Below, in pieces: positions 1 through 8,486 of a DNA stretch of 64,000 nt. The stretch is from Enterococcus alcedinis. Its GTDB lineage: Bacteria > Bacillota > Bacilli > Lactobacillales > Enterococcaceae. A program made the translations under genes and the position numbers. The DNA lies in NCBI RefSeq assembly GCF_014635985.1, contig NZ_BMDT01000012.1:38793-102792 (forward strand), in the 5' to 3' direction. The notes below the pieces were generated by a model. That model was not told the origin of the DNA and searched no databases. It saw only the letters and a program-made list of their open reading frames with translations. The first letter of the stretch is position 1. Each line of letters starts with the position of its first letter.

Positions 1-385
1 CTAAAAGTTGCTGCCACCACTCATAAGGCATCCCACCTTGTTCCGCCCCATTGGCTGGAAGTGAAGCGTTTTTTGGTAGCAGACTCGTACCAATCGTCAA
101 TACTTCTAATTTTTGTCGCCTTTTATAAGTGGCTAACGTCTCAAAATCATCGACACTAATAACCTTAACTTGCTCGTTTAGATTTCCTTGGATTAAGCTT
201 ATATCTGGCTCATTTTCAGGAATAAATAAAATCGGTGCCTGATTTCTAAAAACGAAAGCAAACGAACGACCCCAAAAAGGAAAGTAATCAAAAGCCATCA
301 CTAATTCTTCTGGATAATGCAAAATCAAGACATCGATTTTGGTTTGCGTCATGACTTGTTGCATTTGTTTTATTTTTTCATCCAT
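1..385 (-). CDS. M24-family peptidase-like protein, N-terminal part (cut by window edge)
   Basis: An open frame runs from an ATG at 385 off the left edge, giving the first 128 residues. The visible part looks like the creatinase/prolidase N-terminal domain that precedes the metal-dependent pita-bread domain in Xaa-Pro aminopeptidases and prolidases; the catalytic domain lies outside the window. An AGGTGA ribosome binding site sits inside the end of uxuA, whose stop is 6 bases upstream, so the two genes are probably translated together. The family assignment rests on overall pattern (a hydrophobic strand near residues 17-22, FVFRN, ILFIPENEPD), because no catalytic metal ligand is visible. Confidence 0.6.
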   Translation of the reverse strand, partial: MDEKIKQMQQVMTQTKIDVLILHYPEELVMAFDYFPFWGRSFAFVFRNQAPILFIPENEPDISLIQGNLNEQVKVISVDDFETLATYKRRQKLEVLTIGTSLLPKNASLPANGAEQGGMPYEWWQQLL

Positions 386-391
386 TATTAT

Positions 392-1459
392 TCACCTATT
401 GTTTTTTTCAAGCATCTGCATCAAACCACGCATATAACCAAGTGCAAAAGCCATACCTGCATGCCACGGGGCATCGCAAGTCATTTGCGGTGTATGATCG
501 GGAATTAAGACCCCTTCAAAATCATGTTTTTTCAAAATCCTCATACATTCGATCATATCAATATCACCTTCATCAACAAAAACTTCATAATAATCTGGAA
601 CTTTTCCTTTTACATTGCGGAAATGCACATAAGAGATTTTCTTTTGCGAAGCATATTGTTCTAACGAGTCATACGTGTCACCGTCTGACATCTCTTGAAT
701 ACTACCTAAGCAATATTCCAACATGTTACTTTGACTAGGGACTAAATCAATCAATGTTTGATACAGATCCGGTTGATAGACCAATCGTCCAGTTTGTCGC
801 AAGACTGGCATCGGTGGATCATCAGGGTGTGCCGCTAACGTGACACCTGCCGCTTCCGCGACGGGTAGCATTTCTTCTAAAAAACGTTTTAAACGATCCC
901 AAATTTCTTCTGCACTGACTTTACCGACAGGCGTCCCCGTTACTTGGTCGCCATAAGTCATATTCCAAACTTCTCCCGTTGGAATCGCTAAATCAATCGG
1001 TAACTCATCCGCTGAAAAAGTGGAACTAATTGCGTTACCTCGAGCGACTGGTTTTTTACTATGTCCCCAAACACCCGCGATACTAAAATTATAACCAAAT
1101 GTTTTAATACCGGCCTTACCGACGTTACGGATAATCTCTTTTAAACGTTCCATTTGCTCGGCTCTTTTTGGACCATCTAGTAAAACATCGTACCAATCAC
1201 CAGGTGAAAAATTTTCGATTCCATAAAACTCTAAGCCATAGTGTGCCATTTGTTCTTTTAAGGCAATTAAATGCTCTAATTCCCAAATCGGATCTTTTTC
1301 TCGAACCTTTCCGTAGTTGACCTCACCATCGGTCGCGGGTAATATTTCCTCATAATAATTTGCTAAATGAGCGATGATTGCTGTACAACCTGCTTGTTGC
1401 GCAAATTGAAAATTTTCATCCGTCAACATGTGACGATATAATCCTAGTCCTAATTTCAT
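392..1459 (-). CDS. uxuA: D-mannonate dehydratase
   Basis: A 355-residue protein of usual length for UxuA, which dehydrates D-mannonate to 2-keto-3-deoxygluconate in hexuronate breakdown (EC 4.2.1.8). It begins MKLGLGLYRHML, has the AAHPDDPP stretch typical of the metal-binding TIM-barrel active site near residues 205-212, and HFRNVKG further on, where a conserved His is expected. The start is preceded by CAGGAGGG. It is followed at once by the M24-like gene. No uxaC, kdgK or kdgA is visible, so the rest of the glucuronate pathway must lie elsewhere or beyond the left edge. Confidence 0.88.
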   Translation of the reverse strand: MKLGLGLYRHMLTDENFQFAQQAGCTAIIAHLANYYEEILPATDGEVNYGKVREKDPIWELEHLIALKEQMAHYGLEFYGIENFSPGDWYDVLLDGPKRAEQMERLKEIIRNVGKAGIKTFGYNFSIAGVWGHSKKPVARGNAISSTFSADELPIDLAIPTGEVWNMTYGDQVTGTPVGKVSAEEIWDRLKRFLEEMLPVAEAAGVTLAAHPDDPPMPVLRQTGRLVYQPDLYQTLIDLVPSQSNMLEYCLGSIQEMSDGDTYDSLEQYASQKKISYVHFRNVKGKVPDYYEVFVDEGDIDMIECMRILKKHDFEGVLIPDHTPQMTCDAPWHAGMAFALGYMRGLMQMLEKNNR

Positions 1460-1526
1460 GAGTCCCTCCTGTAATCGTTTTATTGATACTCACAGTCTAG
1501 AGCTCTTTGAATAAAATATCTTCTTG

Positions 1527-1556
1527 TATATTGACAATGGATTCCACTATATTGAC
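1527..1556. promoter_or_regulatory. Direct repeat TATATTGAC, possible operator of uxuA/TetR
   Basis: TATATTGAC occurs at 1527-1535 and again at 1548-1556, exactly 21 bases apart, which puts both copies on the same face of the helix. The first copy overlaps a possible minus-strand -35 (TTGTCA, 1537 to 1532) for uxuA. It lies between uxuA and the divergent TetR gene. Regulator binding is inference. Confidence 0.35.
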
Positions 1557-1706
1557 TTTTTATAATTTCTTTCTAACAATGAACTAAAATACTAAGCATA
1601 TCTATCGACTTCTACTTTTTACTATGATAAATTAGTTAAAGTGACAAAGTGTCACTCGGCGAATACCTATAAAAAAGATAAGACTCAAAGCGAAAGGAGA
1701 ATCATT

Positions 1707-2330
1707 TTGCCCAAAGAAACATTTTTGAATTTACCGACTGAACGCCAACAACGAATCGATACGATTTTGTTAGATGTTTTCTTTAATAAGCATTTAAGCC
1801 AAGTTAACGTTTCTGAAATTGTTGAAAAAATGCAAATGTCACGTGGTGCGTTTTATAAATACTTTGAAGATTTAGAAGATGCCCATCACTATATTGTCAA
1901 AAAATATTCCGCTATTATTCATCAAGATATTCTCCAGTACGCAATGATGGACGAGTCGAATTTTTTTAAGGGGATTCGTAACTATTTTACTTGGTGCACC
2001 CACTTAGATAAAAACGAGGATTACTGGAAAGGTTTGGTCTTATTAACGCGAATTAATTACCAATCAACCGTGAAACAAACTGATTTTAAACGCGATTCCA
2101 TTTATGCAGAAAAATGGATGGCGCTCTTAGAAAAAAATCACTATCAGATTGATTCGCCAGAAGAAGCAACACGGTTATTATTTTTCATGATGGAGATGGT
2201 CAACGATTCGTTAACCAACTGGATTATGAATGAATGGTCACCAAAGGATTTCTTACAAGACTTCGATTATCGTATCAAGTGGATTACCCAGGGAATAGCA
2301 AAAAAGAGAAAAGAGGATGAGAATCAATGA
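1707..2330 (+). CDS. TetR/AcrR-family transcriptional regulator
   Basis: A 207-residue protein with an N-terminal TetR helix-turn-helix: a helix around residues 14-28, then VNVSEIVEKMQMSRGAFYKYFEDLEDAHHYIV at about 34-65. This matches the pattern of a DNA-binding domain followed by a variable ligand domain. I chose the TTG at 1707 because AAAGGAGA lies 6 bases upstream; a GTG at 1641 would add 22 residues of non-family sequence and has no binding site. A -10-like TATGAT is at 1623-1628. The stop overlaps the start of the DUF2871 gene, so the two are co-translated and the regulator probably controls that gene. Ligand unknown. Confidence 0.8.
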   Translation: MPKETFLNLPTERQQRIDTILLDVFFNKHLSQVNVSEIVEKMQMSRGAFYKYFEDLEDAHHYIVKKYSAIIHQDILQYAMMDESNFFKGIRNYFTWCTHLDKNEDYWKGLVLLTRINYQSTVKQTDFKRDSIYAEKWMALLEKNHYQIDSPEEATRLLFFMMEMVNDSLTNWIMNEWSPKDFLQDFDYRIKWITQGIAKKRKEDENQ

Positions 2331-2737
2331 ACAAATTAGCAAGAGCCAGTATGACTTATGCCTTAATTGGCGTCCTTTCAGGACTGTTTTACCGTGAGTT
2401 TACAAAAATGAACGACTTTACGGGTTCAACACAACTCAGTGTTTTACACACGCACATTTTAATTTTAGGAATGTTTTTCTTCTTAATCGTTTTACTTTTA
2501 GAAAATGCCTTCAACTTAACAGCTGAGAAAAACTTCAAAAAATTCTATATCTTATACAATAGTGGCTTCGGTTTAACTGTTACTGTCATGCTTGTACATG
2601 GTATTTTACAAGTTTATGGCAAAGGTGGACACCCTGCAGTTAGTGGTATGGCTGGTCTTGGTCATATCATCTTATCGATTGGCTTAATTTATTTCTATCA
2701 AGTACTAATGAGTGCTGTTAAGAAAAAATCCGCTTAA
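2327..2737 (+). CDS. DUF2871 family integral membrane protein
   Basis: A 136-residue protein with four predicted membrane helices (about residues 8-24, 42-62, 75-97 and 108-128). The conserved HTHILILGMFFFLIVLLLE and HGILQVYGKGGHPAVSGMAGLGHI stretches, with repeated His residues inside or beside helices, fit the DUF2871 family. Function is not established; the histidines could bind a metal or haem, which is only a guess. It overlaps the upstream TetR gene by 4 bases (ATGA), so it is the likely target or partner of that regulator. A strong terminator follows. Confidence 0.75.
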   Translation: MNKLARASMTYALIGVLSGLFYREFTKMNDFTGSTQLSVLHTHILILGMFFFLIVLLLENAFNLTAEKNFKKFYILYNSGFGLTVTVMLVHGILQVYGKGGHPAVSGMAGLGHIILSIGLIYFYQVLMSAVKKKSA

Positions 2738-2743
2738 TCAAAA

Positions 2744-2784
2744 AAAACATCCTCAGGAGAAAATTCCCGAGGATGTTTTTTTAT
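2744..2784. terminator. Bidirectional intrinsic terminator between DUF2871 and DUF2087 genes
   Basis: The arms AAAACATCCTC and GAGGATGTTTT enclose a short loop and are flanked by A and T runs, so the hairpin works on both strands. It separates the convergent genes ending at 2737 and 2781. Confidence 0.85.
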
Positions 2785-3083
2785 TTTGTTTTTACGGTTG
2801 TTTCACTTAACCGATACTGACTGCCATCGCTTGTTCGCTCAAAAAAGCCAAAAGTGACTAAGTAACGTCTTTGCTCCACATGTTCACCTGCTGGATAGAA
2901 ACTCATCAACGCTTCGTTGATTTCTATTTCAGTATATTTTTTATCTCGCTCAAATCGTTTGATAAATTCATCTAACAAAATATACTTCTTCTTTTCCTTC
3001 GCTGGAACATTTATAATCTTGTCATTTCGCATAAAATTTGCCAATACGTTCTCTTTTTCTTTTTCGGTGTATTCGTATTTCAT
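2781..3083 (-). CDS. DUF2087 domain protein
   Basis: A 100-residue soluble protein. It has the layout of DUF2087: a short basic N-terminus, KKKYILLDEFIKRFERDKKYTEIEINEAL in the middle and RRYLVTFGFFERTSDGSQYRL near the end. The fold resembles a small winged-helix module and is sometimes fused to ArsR-type regulators, but here it stands alone. No function is known. It has its own putative start, and the terminator at 2744-2784 overlaps its end. Confidence 0.75.
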   Translation of the reverse strand: MKYEYTEKEKENVLANFMRNDKIINVPAKEKKKYILLDEFIKRFERDKKYTEIEINEALMSFYPAGEHVEQRRYLVTFGFFERTSDGSQYRLSETTVKTK

Positions 3084-3250
3084 TTAGCCATTCTCCTAAC
3101 TATCCGTTGTTTTTAGTCTAACAAATTTTCATATCTTAATGGTATACTTCATGATACACTTGCTTTTATTCGAGTTCAAGATTGTGCTGATGTTCTTTTG
3201 AAGTACCATTTTAAATTTTATGAACTAAAAAATCGTAAAGGAGCCTAACA

Positions 3251-3511
3251 ATGAAGTACCTCAATATAAAATTTCTTCTAATCACTAGTTTCTCCCTATT
3301 AATCGTTGGTCTAGTGCTATCAGTTAATTGGTTCCCTGTCAGTACGGTTGGAATGACTGAGGAACAGAAACAATACTTACTGGAAATTGGGTCCATCCAC
3401 CGCCCTTTAGGAAGTACCATGATTTTCCTTTCAAAAATACTCTTTACCTTAGTTGTTATAAAAGGACTTTATGTCTTGATCAAATCGCTCATCCGTTTCA
3501 ATAAAAAATAA
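3251..3511 (+). CDS. Small two-helix membrane protein of unknown function
   Basis: An 86-residue protein with two hydrophobic segments (about residues 7-26 and 55-80) and a short polar stretch between them containing TEEQKQYLLEIGSIHRPLGS. The ATG at 3251 follows AAAGGAGCCTAACA, a good ribosome binding site. I recognise no family. It is monocistronic, closed by the terminator at 3509-3547. Confidence 0.6.
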   Translation: MKYLNIKFLLITSFSLLIVGLVLSVNWFPVSTVGMTEEQKQYLLEIGSIHRPLGSTMIFLSKILFTLVVIKGLYVLIKSLIRFNKK

Positions 3512-3547
3512 GAACCCGAGAGACTTTTTCTGTCTTTTGGGTTCTTA
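3509..3547. terminator. Bidirectional intrinsic terminator
   Basis: An inverted repeat with arms TAAGAACCCGAGAGAC and GTCTTTTGGGTTCTTA lies between the convergent small membrane protein gene and metF and can serve both. Confidence 0.8.
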
Positions 3548-3550
3548 CTT

Positions 3551-4414
3551 TTATTGTACGAGACTCACTGTTTTTCGCGCGAACAACGACTGGGTATTGG
3601 CGACAATGTGTTGTGCGACTTTGGCATCGTTCATCGTATACAAATGAATGCCTGCTACGTCTTGTGTGACAAGATCAACAATTTGATCGACCGCATAAGC
3701 GAGTCCTGCATCTCGCAAAGCGATTGGATCGTGTTCATACTTTTCAAGAATCGCTAGAAACTTGCGCGGGAGTTTCGTTTGCGTTGTTTTCAATAAACGT
3801 AACGCCTGATTCCGATTGACTATCGGCATAATACCGGCAATCACTGGTGCTTCAATATCGGCTAATTCACACGCTTCTTGAAATTGATAAAAACAATCAT
3901 TGTCCAAGAATAGTTGCGAAATCAGTTGGTCACAACCGGCTTCGACTTTCTTTTTTAAGTGTTTGATATCCGTTAAGCGACTGCTTGATTCCGGATGAAT
4001 TTCTGGATAGCAAGCGCCACTTAGTTGAAATTGTGGGGCAACTTCTTTAATATAACTCGTCAATTCACTGGCATATTGAAAATCGGCTTTTGGTGTCAAT
4101 TGAGGCAATACATCGCCGCGTAAAGCCAAAACTTGGTGAATACCTAATTGATCAAGTTCATACAAAACCTCATCAACTTCTTGTTTTGATAAATAAGTAG
4201 CGGGTAAATGGGCAATCGTCGAAATGTTTAATTCTTGATGAATATAACGCGCCACTTTGACGGTTGTATCTGCCACATTATTCGTCCCATTACTACAAGT
4301 GACACTAATGAATTCTGGCTCTAATTGCTGCAACGTTTGGAGTGTTTCAAATAATTTATTGATACCAATCGTCGTATTCGATGGAAAAACTTCAAATGAT
4401 AGTCCTTGTAACAA
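3551..4414 (-). CDS. metF: 5,10-methylenetetrahydrofolate reductase
   Basis: A 287-residue TIM-barrel flavoprotein that makes the 5-methyl-tetrahydrofolate used by MetE. Family signatures are SFEVFPSN at the start, FISVTCSNG (about 37-45), VLALRGD (about 95-101), SGACYPEIHPES and MPIVNRNQ. Translation probably starts at the TTG at 4414: the ribosome binding site GAGAGGAG lies in the last codons of metE, and metE stops 4 bases upstream. The two form an operon, metE first. Regulation is probably through the MET-box upstream of metE. Confidence 0.9.
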   Translation of the reverse strand: MLQGLSFEVFPSNTTIGINKLFETLQTLQQLEPEFISVTCSNGTNNVADTTVKVARYIHQELNISTIAHLPATYLSKQEVDEVLYELDQLGIHQVLALRGDVLPQLTPKADFQYASELTSYIKEVAPQFQLSGACYPEIHPESSSRLTDIKHLKKKVEAGCDQLISQLFLDNDCFYQFQEACELADIEAPVIAGIMPIVNRNQALRLLKTTQTKLPRKFLAILEKYEHDPIALRDAGLAYAVDQIVDLVTQDVAGIHLYTMNDAKVAQHIVANTQSLFARKTVSLVQ

Positions 4415-4418
4415 TGGC

Positions 4419-6665
4419 CTACAACTCCTCTCGTATTGCCTTCACTGCCTCCGTCATATTTGCTAAACTTTCTCTTGTTTCTGGAATTCCGCGTGTTTTT
4501 AAGCCACAGTCTGGATTAATCCAAACTTTTTCAAGCGGCACTTTCGTTAAAATGGTTTGAATCGTTTGTTTTATTTCGTCGACGGCTGGCACACGTGGTG
4601 AATGAATATCGTAAACACCTGGTCCAACTTGCGTCTTGAAGTTTTGACGTTGCAATTCATCTAAAATGTCTAAATTCGAACGTGAGGCTTCAAATGAAAT
4701 CACGTCGGCATCCATTTGATCAATCGCTGGAATAATGTCCGTAAATTCGCTATAACACATATGTGTATGGATTTGCGTCTCTGGTTGGACTTTATTGTGA
4801 ACTAAGCGAAATGCTGGAATTGCCCAATCTAAGTATTCATCATGCCAATCGGTTTTTCTTAGGGGAAGTTTTTCTCTCAGTGCAGCTTCATCGATTTGGA
4901 TAATTTTAATGCCATTTGCTTCTAAATCAAGCACTTCTTCTTGGATCGCCAAAGCAATTTGATAAGTGGATTCTTTTAAGCTAATGTCTTCGCGTGGGAA
5001 TGACCAGTTTAAAATCGTCACCGGTCCTGTCAGCATGCCTTTGACAATTTTGTCCGTTTGACTTTGAGCATATTTCGACCATTTCACGGTAATCGCTTGT
5101 TCACGTGCCACATCGCCCCAAATAATCGGCGGTTTCACACCACGCGTTCCGTATGACTGTACCCAACCATTTTGGCTGAATAAATAGCCCGATAAGTTTT
5201 GACCAAAGTATTCCACCATGTCATTACGTTCAAACTCTCCATGAACTAAAATATCTAAGCCAATCGACTCTTGCCATGTTAACCAGTCATTGATTTGCGC
5301 TGCGACAAATTGATCGTACGCTTCTTGTGTGATTTCGTTGCGTTTCAATTTCGCACGGGTTTGTTTGACTTCTCTTGTTTGTGGGAATGAACCAATTGTC
5401 GTTGTCGGTAAAACAGGCAACTGGAAGCGTGCCGTTTGTAGTGTTTCTCGTTCACTAAATGCAGGCTTTCTTGTAAAATCATCTTGTGTTAACTGCGCAA
5501 TTGTTTGACTGAGTTCTTCATTCTTTTCAAAGCGTTGACTTGCAAAAAGCTGTTTATTTTGTGCAAGTTTTTCAGCACCTTTACCCGATAAAATAGCATC
5601 TAAATCGAGCAATTCGTCTAATTTTTCTTTAGCGAAAGCAAAATGTTGTTTAATTTCTGTTGAGAAATTTTCATTTTCTGTTGTAAATGGTACATGCAAT
5701 AACGAACAAGAAGTATTCAATACGATATCCGATACATTCAGTGATTCGACTAACGCCACTGTTTTTTGATAATCGTTGCGCCAAATATTTTTACCATTCA
5801 CGACACCTGCATACAATGTTTTATCTGACGGAAAACCACTTTGAACGAGGGCTTGGTTTTGAATGCCTTCAACAAAATCCAAACCAATCGCATCAACTGG
5901 TAAACCAATTAACGTTTGATAGACATCACGGACATCGCCAAAATAGGTTTGTAATAAAACGGCTAACGGTTTATCTGCTAATAGTTTTTGATAAATCGCT
6001 TCAAATTCTTGAATGTCTGCTTGATTCAAATCTTTGACCAAACCTGGTTCGTCAAGTTGAATGGTCGTTGCACCTAAATCGGCTAAACGCGTTAAAATTT
6101 CTTTATAGGCGACAATCAATGCCTCAGTTGTTGCTTGACGGTCAACGCCAGCTTCGAATTCACTCAATTGTAAAAATGTAAATGGTCCTAATAAAACCGG
6201 ACGCGTATCAATCCCTAAAGCTTTCGCTTCTAAATATTCATCAAAAATTTTCGTTCCTACGACTTTAATCGCTGTTGTTGCTTCAATTTTCGGCACAATG
6301 TAATGGTAATTCGTATTAAACCATTTCTTCATTGGACGGGCTTTGATATCCCCTTTTTCTCCTTGATACCCACGAGCTAAAGCAAAGTACTTGTCTTGTT
6401 CAGATAAATCAATTGTCTCTAACGCTGCTGGTACAACATTTAATAGAAAACTCGTATCGAGTGTCGCATCATAAAACGAAAAATCATTACTCGGAATTAA
6501 ATTAATCCATTTTTCTTGAATCAATTGCCAATGTTTCTTTCTTAAATCCTTACCAAAATCGGCTAATGCTTCGCCGTTAATCTCATTTCTAAAATATTTT
6601 TCTGTTGCGTATTTTAATTCTCTTTGTTCTCCGATTCTTGGAAAACCGATAATTGTTGTTGTCAT
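4419..6665 (-). CDS. metE: Cobalamin-independent methionine synthase
   Basis: A 748-residue protein of full family length. It transfers the methyl group from 5-methyltetrahydropteroyltri-L-glutamate to homocysteine. The two-barrel layout is intact: the N-terminal half begins [17 protein letters not shown], the C-terminal half begins [16 protein letters not shown], and the zinc ligands appear in HTHMCYSEF (His and Cys) and [10 protein letters not shown] (Cys) near the end. GAGGGGGA precedes the start. It is divergent from a LysR-type gene across a 133-base region holding a MET-box, and it heads the metE-metF operon. Confidence 0.95.
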   Translation of the reverse strand: MTTTIIGFPRIGEQRELKYATEKYFRNEINGEALADFGKDLRKKHWQLIQEKWINLIPSNDFSFYDATLDTSFLLNVVPAALETIDLSEQDKYFALARGYQGEKGDIKARPMKKWFNTNYHYIVPKIEATTAIKVVGTKIFDEYLEAKALGIDTRPVLLGPFTFLQLSEFEAGVDRQATTEALIVAYKEILTRLADLGATTIQLDEPGLVKDLNQADIQEFEAIYQKLLADKPLAVLLQTYFGDVRDVYQTLIGLPVDAIGLDFVEGIQNQALVQSGFPSDKTLYAGVVNGKNIWRNDYQKTVALVESLNVSDIVLNTSCSLLHVPFTTENENFSTEIKQHFAFAKEKLDELLDLDAILSGKGAEKLAQNKQLFASQRFEKNEELSQTIAQLTQDDFTRKPAFSERETLQTARFQLPVLPTTTIGSFPQTREVKQTRAKLKRNEITQEAYDQFVAAQINDWLTWQESIGLDILVHGEFERNDMVEYFGQNLSGYLFSQNGWVQSYGTRGVKPPIIWGDVAREQAITVKWSKYAQSQTDKIVKGMLTGPVTILNWSFPREDISLKESTYQIALAIQEEVLDLEANGIKIIQIDEAALREKLPLRKTDWHDEYLDWAIPAFRLVHNKVQPETQIHTHMCYSEFTDIIPAIDQMDADVISFEASRSNLDILDELQRQNFKTQVGPGVYDIHSPRVPAVDEIKQTIQTILTKVPLEKVWINPDCGLKTRGIPETRESLANMTEAVKAIREEL

Positions 6666-6746
6666 GTGTGATTCCCCCTCAAGTTGTTAAGAACTAATCT
6701 ATCACGCTTTGTTGATTCGCGATAATTGATAAAAACAACAACTAGT

Positions 6747-6763
6747 TATAGCTTAAAACTATA
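6747..6763. promoter_or_regulatory. MET-box (17-bp palindrome) controlling metE-metF
   Basis: TATAGCTTAAAACTATA is a 17-base inverted repeat (TATAG-N7-CTATA). It closely resembles the streptococcal MET-box TATAGTTTnAAACTATA bound by the LysR regulator MtaR/MetR (family knowledge). It lies between metE and the divergent LysR gene. Confidence 0.7.
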
Positions 6764-6798
6764 CCTTCTGCTATATTATATAAAACAGGAGGGATTGT

Positions 6799-7722
6799 AT
6801 GCGCTTAGAGCAGTTAATTTATCTAGAAAAAATCATTGAAAAAGGCTCGATTAACGAGGCTGCAAAAGAGTTATTTTTAACGCAACCGAGCTTATCCAAT
6901 GCGGTAAAAGATTTAGAAAGTGAAATGGGCATTCAGATTTTACTCCGTAACGCACGTGGTGTCAGCTTGACACCAGAAGGGCGCGAATTCTTAGCCTACA
7001 GTCGCCAAATCTTAGATCAAGTCAACTTACTAGAAGAAAAATTCAAACATACCCAGCCACGTAAACAGGCTTTTTCGGTATCGGCTCAGCATTACGCTTT
7101 CGTCGTGCATGCTTTTGTGGAATTGATTCGTAGTGTCGATTCCAAAGAATATGATTTTACTTTACGAGAAACTGAAACTGAAAATATCTTTTCTGATTTA
7201 GCCAGTTTCCGCAGTGAGTTAGGTGTTTTATATTTGAATTCCTTTAACCGTCAAGTCATGACCAAACTTTTTAATGAAAAAAACTTAGTCTTCACACCAC
7301 TCTTTGACGCTAAACCACACGTCTTTGTGAGTCGTGACAATCCATTAACCAAAAAGAAAAAACTAAAATTAGAAGATTTAGAAGAGTATCCTTACCTCTC
7401 CTATGAACAAGGCGAAAACAATTCGTTTTATTTTTCAGAAGAAATCTTAAGTACGTGGGATCGCAAAATGAACATTAAAGTCAGCGACCGCGCGACGATT
7501 TTTAACTTAATGGTTGGATTAAATGGCTATACGATTAGTTCAGGTATTATTAGTAGCGAATTGAACGACGATAAGATTGTCGCCATCCCACTGGATCATG
7601 AAGACACGATGACACTCGGCTGGTTAAAACAAAAACAACGAGAACTCAGCCCCGCTGCCCGCCTTTATTTAGACATGCTAAAAAACCATATCCAACAATA
7701 CGGCTTTAAAATTTATGAATAA
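6799..7722 (+). CDS. LysR-family regulator of methionine genes (MtaR/MetR-like)
   Basis: A 307-residue LysR regulator. The N-terminal winged helix is clear (MRLEQLIYLEKIIEKGSINEAAKELFLTQPSLSNAVKDLE, residues 1-40) and is followed by the linker helix and a periplasmic-binding-fold effector domain. The start follows AGGAGGG. It is divergent from metE with a MET-box between them, so autoregulation plus control of metEF is the natural reading. In streptococci the equivalent protein senses homocysteine or O-acetylserine-type precursors; the ligand here is not visible. CysR-like alternatives cannot be excluded. Confidence 0.8.
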   Translation: MRLEQLIYLEKIIEKGSINEAAKELFLTQPSLSNAVKDLESEMGIQILLRNARGVSLTPEGREFLAYSRQILDQVNLLEEKFKHTQPRKQAFSVSAQHYAFVVHAFVELIRSVDSKEYDFTLRETETENIFSDLASFRSELGVLYLNSFNRQVMTKLFNEKNLVFTPLFDAKPHVFVSRDNPLTKKKKLKLEDLEEYPYLSYEQGENNSFYFSEEILSTWDRKMNIKVSDRATIFNLMVGLNGYTISSGIISSELNDDKIVAIPLDHEDTMTLGWLKQKQRELSPAARLYLDMLKNHIQQYGFKIYE

Positions 7723-8002
7723 GAGGTCATGAAATGAGCGATTAATGACGAGTAATAAGTAAAGAATCGTTTGAAAGTGTTCTTTACTTTCAAAAAGATT
7801 CTGACTTATTACCGAGTCATTGCTCATTACATACCGTTTCAGATAAGAGGCTATTTTTTGAGCGGTTAGACGCGAAAGATAAGAAAAGTCTCCGAAAAAA
7901 ATGGCTCTTTCATTTTTATCGGAGATGACTTATCTCTGAGTGTCTGCTTAAAAAATGCCGTTTTGCATAAGAGGCTATTTTTTGAGCGATTAATGACGAG
8001 TC
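7719..8002. repeat. Three tandem copies (124-bp period) of a long hairpin repeat
   Basis: The start motif ATAAGAGG(C/T)(T/C)AT...GAGCG(A/G)TTA begins at 7719, 7843 and 7967, exactly 124 bases apart. Copies 1 and 3 share GAGCGATTAATGACGAGT, and copies 2 and 3 share ATAAGAGGCTATTTTTTGAG. Copies 1 and 2 each fold back as a long imperfect hairpin: in copy 1 the arm GAGCGATTAATGACGAGTAA pairs with the arm around 7805-7833, and in copy 2 GATAAGAAAAGTCTCCG pairs with CGGAGATGACTTATC. Copy 3 loses its second arm after about 8002 and runs into other sequence. The first copy overlaps the LysR stop codon. Confidence 0.75.
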
Positions 8003-8434
8003 CGATAAAAACCCTCTTGATGACTGTACACTATCCGCTCCCCTACAAGAATACCTCGGCTTTAATGAGCCGTTGGACCGCTTCGATCCTATGGTCTCTC
8101 AGTCTTTCGTTTTTCAAACGTAGCCTAATGCTGCTAAAGCAGCAAGGCTACGATAATTCTACTCGAATCCTTAAAACGGCTCTGACGCCAAGGATTCTCT
8201 CCGGTACGCTAACGATTTAATCATGACTTTTTTGTTGATGCTTTAACACTTACAAAACTTTGAAGCTTCCAAGTTGTCTCGCAGAGTTTGCTACTGTATC
8301 CATCATTCGCTGTGCTCGAACGGTTTCAGGAAGACATTTTTTTGTAAGAAAACCTAAACTACTCCTACTTATAGACTCATTCAGATAACCATATATGCCC
8401 CTAATGGATTAATCAATCTGATTCCCCCTTAATA
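8003..8434. other. Gene-free stretch with three strong inverted repeats
   Basis: No credible coding region is seen here. Three perfect or near-perfect hairpins stand in a row: CGGCT/AGCCG at 8059-8074; CGTAGCC/GGCTACG with inner TGCTGC/GCAGCA at 8119-8152; and GAATCCTT/AAGGATTC at 8165-8197. The density of structure suggests a non-coding RNA or a decayed repeat element. I see nothing recognisable between about 8220 and 8430. Confidence 0.5.
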
Positions 8435-8437
8435 CAA

Positions 8438-8473
8438 GCAAAAAAAGAAGACGCATCTGCTCTTCTTTTTTTG
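8438..8473. terminator. Intrinsic terminator of the trp operon
   Basis: AAAAAAAGAAGA and TCTTCTTTTTTT form a hairpin just downstream of trpA on the minus strand, followed by a run of T on either strand. Confidence 0.8.
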
Positions 8474-8486
8474 TGTTAAAAACCTA

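Noticed and set aside
1641-1706. A longer TetR start at the GTG at 1641
   Set aside because: No binding site and no family similarity; AAAGGAGA places the start at the TTG at 1707.
6666-6798. A SAM riboswitch or methionine T-box upstream of metE
   Set aside because: The region is only 133 bases, lacks T-box or S-box motifs and a terminator, and has a MET-box instead.
7963-8220. An 85-codon open frame in the hairpin-repeat region
   Set aside because: It starts inside a repeat copy, spans three strong hairpins, has no ribosome binding site and a composition unlike a protein.
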